Shown piece by piece: positions 11,583-20,622 of a DNA stretch of 23,623 nucleotides. Origin of the DNA: Amphimedon queenslandica (lineage: Eukaryota > Porifera > Demospongiae > Haplosclerida > Niphatidae). Under the pieces are notes generated by a model, which had not been told where the DNA came from, searched no databases, and saw nothing but the letters and a program-made list of their open reading frames with translations. Location of the stretch: assembly GCF_000090795.2 (NCBI RefSeq), contig NW_003546465.1, forward strand, positions 129,031-152,653, given 5' to 3'. The translations under genes were made by a program, and so were the position numbers. The stretch's first letter is position 1. Each line of letters begins with the position of its first letter.

Positions 11583-14500
11583 CTAAAAGAGAGAGAATAA
11601 AAAATGATACACATGTAATCAAGAGTACATTATGTACTCTTGATGTAATGTAATTGAAATACAATTACTAAAATGCGTTGACATTTGAGCAGGTTCCAAC
11701 TATGAGTTAAGGCCATTTCCTTCAATGCCATATGTATAAAATGGCTGCTTTGCCAGTCATTGGTATTGTCACAAACAGCTCATTTCCATAAGGAGATCAC
11801 GTAGACTTGCACAAAAAAGTAACATATGTACATATAACCAATCATGTTGGGCACAAAATCTTTAAACTTGACGGAAAATAAGCAGAAAAATATATAAGCA
11901 GGACTCAAGCAAGAGCAATTGCCATGACATAACGGATGGTCCATGCTTTTGCATAGGCGTTTCCAATCCATTTCCTTGCTCTACTATCCTTGGTTTCCAG
12001 ATACTCCATTCCTTTGGAAATGATTCTTTATTCTCATGCCTAGTAATGTAATAGCACTAATTTAAAGATTGGGATCACTAGCTTTCATTATAATAAGCAT
12101 GCAAATCCAAGAAAAGTCCCCAAAAAGCAAGCAAAAAGATTTGTATTATGACTGTTTCTTGTGGTCCATGCTTAAAATAATGAGAGCTAATGATTCCAAT
12201 CTTTAAATTAGTGCTATTACATTACAAGGCATGAGAATAAAGGATCATTTCCCCCTATAAAGGAATGGAGTTATCTGCAAAAATTCCTACTATGATGTCA
12301 TGTTTAGCCACACCTACCAACAGAAAAATGGGCATTTTCAAAGCTCATATCTCAGTGAATAATTTTCTTAGACAATGGGAGTTGGAACTTGGAACACATT
12401 ATTTTTTAGTCTGGCTAGCAAGACTAATCATTTTTATGGTCAGGCAATCATATTAAGACTTAAGACCATAAAATAAAGACCCTCAATTAGATGTCTGTTT
12501 CCCTCTAAATCAATTTTATTGCATTTTCTGATACGCAGATGAAATTGTGGTTTATAATTGAAGTAAAGATACAAGAATCAAGGGATACAAGGGATATGAA
12601 TATGAGAAAAAACTAAAAAAACTATAATTAGAATTAGTTTAATAGGTAACTAATCTAATAATAATAAACTTAATGTAATAAATAATTTAATAAACAACAA
12701 GTCGGTTGTTACTATAATCGCAAACATGTAAAAATCCATTTTTATCAAATGCTAATCCATAAGGATTATTAAACTTATCAATATCACTGCCCCATCTTCC
12801 AAACATACTAACAAATACACCATCACTAGTGAAGACTGATATACGATTATTGCCATCTTCACTAACATACACTAGACCAGTAGCTGCAGTGTCTATTGTT
12901 ATACTATTAGGCCTATCAAGCTGTCCAGGACTAGATCTGTCAGTACCAAACTGACCCACAAACTTTCCATCTGGAGAGAACTTCTGAATGCGATCATTAT
13001 ACTTATCAACAATATACATTAATCCTTGACTGTCAATAGCAATGTCAGTCGGAGACTGAAACTGTCCATTAGCTGATCCTTTACTACCAAATGAATGAGA
13101 GAAGGTTAGATCAGGATTCAAGACTTGTATACGATGATTACCCATATCAGCAATATAAACCTGTCCTGTTATAGGAGAAATGGCTAAACCATCAGGAACA
13201 TCGAATTGCAGTGGTCCACTACCTCTCTCATCAATTGATGCTATAAGGTATCCATCCATGTTTATCTTCTGGACACCATGATTATCAGATACAAGAATGA
13301 ATTTGTCTGGAGTAATGGCTACACCACGAGGAGAAGAAAAATAGACATTACCACTTACTCCTGTCCCTCCGAATGATTTCACTTCCTTTCTTTCTCTATC
13401 CAGTATTGTCACATAGTGACTTTTATACTCAGTAAGTACAACATGATTATCATCAGTTACAGCAACTCCCCAGGGACGGTTAAGCTGCTCAGTTATAGTA
13501 CGTACTGGAGTGATGTTATCAAGGTAAGGATTGATAGGGATGACTAGTGAGGTATCCTCAAGGTGTACATCATATACTTGTACTTTTACTGTATGAGTAC
13601 CACTGGTTGAAGGGTTACACTGTATCCTATACACTCCAGGATCAGTGCTGGTGGTAGTGACTGTAGTGTCAATGGGTTCATCACTTTTACCAACTGGTAC
13701 TAGACTACACCTCAGAGAAGAGACGGGAACACACAAAACAGATGAATCTGGTGCCTCCATTGAAAGTGAGGACGAAAATATCTTTTCCCTTGGTAGACGT
13801 TCAAAGGAACCAACTTTCTTTACTCTACACTGCTGTAGTGCAGTAGATGAGTAGGTCACAATATCTCCAATGTGATGTAGCGATTTGATATCTTTACTCA
13901 ATACAAAGTCGGCCTTTTCCTTTGGATGTAACTCCTCCAGATTGGTCCCTGCAGTAACTTCACTTATACGCTCCATCATCTGTTTCTTAGACCCAAGGAC
14001 TTGTTGAGGACTGCCTGTCTTCAGACTCTGTTCCACATAATCCTCAACATCCTCCAGAACACTCAAACTCATTTCTGCTGATTTCATTTGCTCTGACAGC
14101 ACCTTTAGTTTAGCATCAGTGACCCTCTTTGCCTGCTCAGTCAGTTTCCTCTCCGACCGACGAAGAACATTCATCATTTCCTCTACCATTTCATGTATTT
14201 CTTCTAAGACTCCTTCTCCTCTCTCTCTGATCTCACCCTCTCTCTCTGCTAGAGCAGACAGGACCTTCTTGAGTGCTTCTTTCTTTCCCTCAACTGGTGA
14301 TAGACATTCTCTTAACTTTTGACAGTGTTTAGTATAACTGTCAGCAATTAAGTTATATTCATGACTTTTGTGATTATGAGCTAAGCAGTTAACACAGATT
14401 GCTGAATCACAAGTTTCACAAAATAGCTCCAAAGGCTTTCCATGATCACTACATGTGGCCTCTTGAGGATTAGGCAAAACTGTTAGTGTCTTCTTCAGTA

Positions 14501-17500
14501 AACTTTGCATCTCTTTGAGGTTGTTGAGGTGGAATGCTACAGGAAAGGCTCCTGCTCCTTTTTTTGGTAACTCTGTAGAATGACGACAAATGGGACAAGA
14601 GAGGTAATAGGTCTCATTCTTCTTATCCAGAGGTAATCCCTCCATACAGTCCAGACAGAATGAATGTAGACAAGGTAAAGTCTTAGGGTTGGTATAGTGG
14701 TCAAGACACACAGGACAGGTGAGCTGCTCCTCCAGTTTGAGGAGACCAGGAGAAGAAGATGAAGATGGTTTGGTTGTCATTTCAGAAAAAGAATAAAATT
14801 GTGTACGTAAAGCAAGAACAAAAAATGAAGAGAGATAAAGGTAGAAGATGGTAAATGAAGATAGAGCAAGAACAAACAATTAGAAATGAAGAAGTCAGAA
14901 TGAACAAGAATGAGAGTAGCCTGGGGAAAGATAGCCCTGATGACCTCTTGGAATATTCTATAGTCTTGTGACTAAAGGAAGTTATGATAGTACTTTCCTT
15001 TATTATAACAACCAGTAGTAAAGGTGAATTCACATTAATGAATGAGAATGTAAAACAAAGTAGAGGAGGAGGAGGAGAAGGGAAGGGAGTGAATGAGTGA
15101 TGAGAGAGAGTCCTAATGACCAGATGAAACAACAAAACAAAATGAAGAAGGTGGAAGGAGGAGAGAAAGACTAAAGAAGGTCAGCTAGACACAAAAAGTG
15201 GGTGATACCTTAAATATACTCAAAGATCTTGTGACTAAAGGAAGTTATGATAGTACATAATGAATCCTGACTATACCATAGCAACCAGTGGGATTTCTGG
15301 GAAATCTGATAGTGGGTTATAATGACACAAGATTAGCTACATTATAAATTTTAAATTCAATATGTGGTATAAAAAATTAGTAGCAATGACAATAAAATAA
15401 TGATTACATGAATATAGAATTACATGAAAATAAGGCATGAGATGTACCGTATTTGCACGATTAAACGCCTGGGCGTTTACATTTCTTACATAGGTATAAT
15501 ACACAGAACAGGATTAGAAACAGGATCAGGTGAGCGCATTATCCATTGAAACACTCCTAGTTATATCAGAGCCCCGGGCAGCTGCTCGACTATTGCCTGG
15601 GCCCCCGGCTGTCCCTTTTCAAAAAGTTTGTGGGACTCTAGCAACTTCAGGAGACGGCAAGACGCACTAGTATGAGCTTTTATGGCTACTCTTTGAGGAT
15701 CTTTAGTGCATTAAGACATTTATTAGTGCTTAAACAGAAGTTTTAGAAAGTTGTGGCATGTCAAAACCAAAGGCCATATTTCAATGGCGTCAGTACTCTA
15801 AAACTATCAAATGCAGTCCATAACAAACATCACAGTGCACTGTGAGAGGTTAAGAAGTAACCATAAAAGCAGATATTTAGTTATAAAACTATCAGATATC
15901 GTCTGGAGAGTCCTACAAAGTATCTCCATTCATCTCCATTCAGGACCAGTTCCCGGCAAACTAGGAGTGTTTCAATGGATAATGCACTCACGTGATCCTG
16001 TTTCTAATCCTGTTCTGTGTATTATTAACGACCTGGGGGCTTCGCCCCCAGGTTGTTCCTATATTTGATTTTACCGTCGCGCTATCTATATATATATATT
16101 TGTATGTCCACACTTACATTTCTTCTATACATGTTGTATTGGAGAAATAACAAGCCTTAGCAACCACCCGCCCATGCTCCTTTACTTAAGTGGGTGTGGC
16201 CACGGCAAAGAAAATGACCGGGCCGTGTTTGCCTTGCATAACTTTGAAAGACTCGGCCTTTTCTGACAAGCAACCAAACTCGGAACATGCTGAGCTAGCA
16301 GTTGAGGAATAGAAGAGATATCAGAGGCTGTCACCTCATCAAGACTTGTCAACTGATGGCTCGAAGTTGGGCCCCATTGCTTGTGTATTCCATCACATTC
16401 TGTACAAAAGAACTTACTGCAGTCTTTGCAGTTTGCAGTGGAATTAGCTGTAGTACAGTTGTCACAGGTGACCTGTTGAGGATCAGCTACTTTCTTCATT
16501 AGACTGTATATCTCTTTGAGGTTGTTTATATGAAATGCTAAAGGAAAGGCTCCTGCTCCTTCTTCTGGTAACTCTGTACAATGACGACAAGTGGGACAAG
16601 AGAGGTAATAGGTCTCATTCTTCTTATCCAGAGGTAATCCCTCCAGACAGTGCTCACAGAATGAATGATGACAAGGTAAAGTCTTAGGGTTGGTATAGTG
16701 GTCAAGACACACAGGACAGGTGAGCTGTTCCTCCAGTTTGAGGAGACCAAGAGAAGAAGATGAAGATGGTTTGGTTGCCATTTCAAGAAAAGAATAAAAT
16801 TGTGTACATAAAGCAAGAATGAAAAATGAAGAGAGATAAAGGTAGAAGATGGTAAATGAAGATAGAGCAAGAACGAACAATGAAAAAATGAAGAAGTCGG
16901 AATGAAAGAGAATGAGGGTACAGTAAGAAAGCTCTGATGGCCCCTTGGAATATTCTATTCTGACTAAAGTGAGTTGTGACATAAGCTAAAATTTTGAATA
17001 CCAGGATTGATAGCCATAGCAACCAGACCTGGGGTCAATTACAATTGTAATTGTAATTGTAATTGAGCTTCAGCTTATGTAATTGAAGTTTCAAATATAT
17101 TTGAGTTACCTAAATACAGAATGTACAGATGCACAAAGAAATGTTCTTTATGTACTTTGGTATCTTTGGGTGTTTTTGATACTGTAAAGTACCAAAACAA
17201 CTTCTTTTAAACACACAGTGTAAGCACTGCAAAGTATGTTGCTACAATACATGTACATCAAATTGTAATTGTAATTGAAAATGTAATTGAAATTACACTA
17301 TCATGGTGTAATTGTAATTGAGTCTATTTTTACAAAAGGAGTGTAATTGAATGCGTAATTGTAATTGAACTTTTGTAATTGACCCCAGGTCTGATAGCAA
17401 CAGTAATAAAGGAGATGATGAATACACTCAATGAAAGAATGAGGAAATAATAATAATAATAATAATAATAATAACTAGAAGAATCTTCTTGTGCATATAC

Positions 17501-20500
17501 ACATGAACTAAAGTTACCTACAAAGATAGAACATTCAACTGAAGGAAAGGTAGCCTTGATGAATATTCTATAGTCTATAGCGTACAGTAATAACAACATG
17601 ATAGCACATAATAAAAGATACATATGAAATAAGATTGATGTAGCTTGCAAACTGCACCACATGGCAATAAAGATGCCAAATTATATAATTTTAATTTTCT
17701 ACACAAAACCAAAAATGAAAATTCATGAAAATTAAACTCTGCATACATGTAATTACAAAATAATTCATGTATAAAGTTATAACATCTTTTAAATCTTGAT
17801 GTAAATAGTCATTCGTACATACATGTAGTTTGACCAATATCAATTGACTGAGCTTTGGTTTCAATTAAAATTATGTCAAATGAATTTCATTGACATACAT
17901 GTATCAATTACTGTACATGTATGGGGCTCAGTCAGGCTCAATGGCCACTTACGTGTGTAGTACAACATAGTTAATTATTATTGTATGTGAAATAGACACT
18001 CTCTTAAGGCTAGTTTACAATATGACGTTAGACCAACGTACCGTCAATTTTAAATCAAAAGTGTGGGCGATTTGACCTTTTAACGCATGCTTTCTCTTAG
18101 AATAGAACCAGATTCTGTTCCAGCGTCAACATAACGTCAAGACTAGCATAATATTGTAAACCAGCCTTAACAATCTGAAAAATGCTGTACTGCAAGTAAT
18201 TGTATCACTTGCACCAAATTGCAATGGTATGTACACAACACACACCTTTATTACCTTTACACACATTGTGTACATAGTAAGTACACACATTGTGTACATA
18301 GTAAGTCTTCAGGGTTTATCCAAAACAAATTAAACTTGTAATTTACACTTAATCAAAGGATGCATCATATTACCAGATGTTCACGTATATGCATACCATG
18401 GTTATACATAGTCACGTACAATGTCTTATGTCTAAAGTGTCAACAATGGCCAATTTCTGAAAAAATCCCTGTACTATAGCCCATGGTTTTTTTTTTAAAT
18501 GGCTCCAAAATCACCCAAAAATTTTATTACAATTTCTGATACATATTGATGTCCTTATGCTGTGTAGAAAGTTTGAGGTGATTCCGACTTTAATTTTTTG
18601 AGTTATGGCCATTTTAAGAAAATGCCAAAATTCTGGAAAAATCCCTGTACTATAGCCCACGGTTTTTCCAAAAAATGGCTCCAAAATCACTCCCAATTTT
18701 TATTACATTTTCTAAGACATATTGATGTACTTAAGCTATGTAGCAAATTGAGCTGATTCCAACTTCAACTTGATTGTGTACATAGTAAGTACACACATTG
18801 TGTACATAGTAAGTCTTCAGGGTTCATTCAAAACAAATTAAAGTTGTAAAGGATACGTCATATTACTAGATGTTCACGTACATGTACACGCATACCATGA
18901 TTATATATAGTCACGTACAATGTATTATGTCTAAAGTGTCAACAACAAGCCACACTAGAGTATATACTTACAAGTGCATATAAACTTATAAGCACTATAC
19001 CCAAACATAAAAGTTTAAAAACTGGACGCAGCTGCATGTACATATACAGTTCAGTGAATTGGCCATTAAAAAAAATATTGTAGCATTACTGTATAGCAGG
19101 AAATTTTTGTGGCCCAAAATTTCCGTGGAATTTTTTTTTCAAAACTTACAAAAATAAAACCTACGAAAATCAATTTAATGCGTACGGTTCGAGATGGCCG
19201 AAAAGTAGAAAATCGCAAAAATTAAAGCCACAAAATTGATTCTTAGATGGATCCGTGAAAATTTCCCACTATACATAGTCTATGTTTTTTTCCAAAAAAA
19301 TAGCCCAAAATCACCCCCAATTTTTATTACATTTTTTTGATGTACTATACTAACTTGAGGTTCATAGTTGAAGTAAAGACTGTCTCCAGTTAGATAATCC
19401 TCTGGTTCGTAGAACTATTAATAAGTTATTAAAAGAGGTGGAGCTAGTTATTAAATACACACCTGCATTGACTGGCATAATCTTTCAACTAAATCATAAC
19501 TATCTTCCTAATAATAATTAATTAATAATAATTAATAATAATAAATTTATTATCATACTTCTTCGTCAAATTTAAAATCGTTTTCTTCTATTAACCGAAT
19601 CTCATCAAACAGCCTAATTAAAAATCAATTAATTAATTATTAATTGACCACACCCACCTCTTCTGTGGCCCTTCAATCTGCAATAACTTTAAATACTGAA
19701 ATATAACAGACAAAACCTAATAACATAATGAAATATAATACATTTATTTATATTGCCAAACCTCGAAAACATTATTGATACCAAATTCCTACAAAAATAC
19801 AAATAAAATAAAATAAAATAATAATAATAATAATAATGATAATAATATTAGGATCATGTGATTGTCATGTGACTAACGGTGAGAGTGACGGTACATGTGA
19901 ACAAACTGAAACATGAATTAGTCTCAGAGTCTTCCCCAGTGGTACCAGCCTCAAGATCTGTAGCAAGGTTCCTGTAGGAATGGGAATGAGAATATAGAGG
20001 AATAGGAATGAGAGGAGAGGAATGAGAATGGAGTTATGAGAATGAGAGGATACCTTTTCTTTAAAAGTGATAGAATGCTACCGTATCCTTCATGACCAAC
20101 CAACATTGAGATATACTCAACTGGTTTCTCTCTATAAAGTCACATGATATAATGTGTTGATCACATGACATAATAGTCAGGTGATGTACATGTACATGTA
20201 TACATTGCTTACCTGTAATGAGAGAGGGTTGGTGGGAGTAGCCATGTTAATGATAATTTATAAGAATCTTTAACAGGAACAACTAGGAGGAGGGAGAGAG
20301 AAAAATAGAGAGTGTTAAACTTAAAGTGTCTTTACCTTTGTATAGTTTATGGAAGACATCTTCATCAAATACTGGCTATTATTAATAAAAGAAATATAAA
20401 TTAAGACGTTATTATGTGTACAAGTACCTGACAATGAGAAATGGAGGGGAATGGCTTGTTACTGCAATGGAGAATAATACATTGTACATAATAATAATAA

Positions 20501-20586
20501 TAATAATAATAAGATTGGAGTTTTACTTTGTGGGTATTCCAGAGAAAGAGTCTTTTACCCACTCCTCTAGAACATCTAATGAATCT

Positions 20587-20622
<36 letters not shown>

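Larger units (their letters stand above)
11583..19354 (-). other. NRDC: Nardilysin intron 20, 7.8 kb, host of nested TRIM genes
   Basis: The intron runs from the donor GTTAGT after exon 20 (ends at 19355) to the acceptor TTTTAG before exon 21 (starts at 11582). Both exons are phase 0 and the protein continues across the junction in the family order, so this interval is one intron. It accounts for over half of the gene's length. It holds a TRIM-NHL gene, a truncated TRIM copy, repeated 5'-flank copies and at least five non-autonomous elements. Everything coding in it lies on the same strand as the host. Confidence 0.85.

Noticed and set aside
14782..15135. 117-residue minus-strand frame upstream of the TRIM gene
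   Set aside because: Overlaps the TRIM 5' flank in another frame, is low-complexity Ser/Phe/Leu, and has no counterpart frame conserved in the second TRIM flank.
16031..16053. GC-rich hairpin as a bacterial rho-independent terminator
   Set aside because: The DNA is clearly eukaryotic (introns), no T-run follows, and the hairpin sits at a mobile-element edge.
15811..16068. 85-residue plus-strand frame
   Set aside because: Lies across the arm of the foldback element and shows no protein-like motif.
18265..18945. Miniature LTR element (direct repeats that could be read as TG...CA)
   Set aside because: No primer-binding site, polypurine tract or target duplication found, and the core is a tandem repeat that also occurs elsewhere without these flanks.
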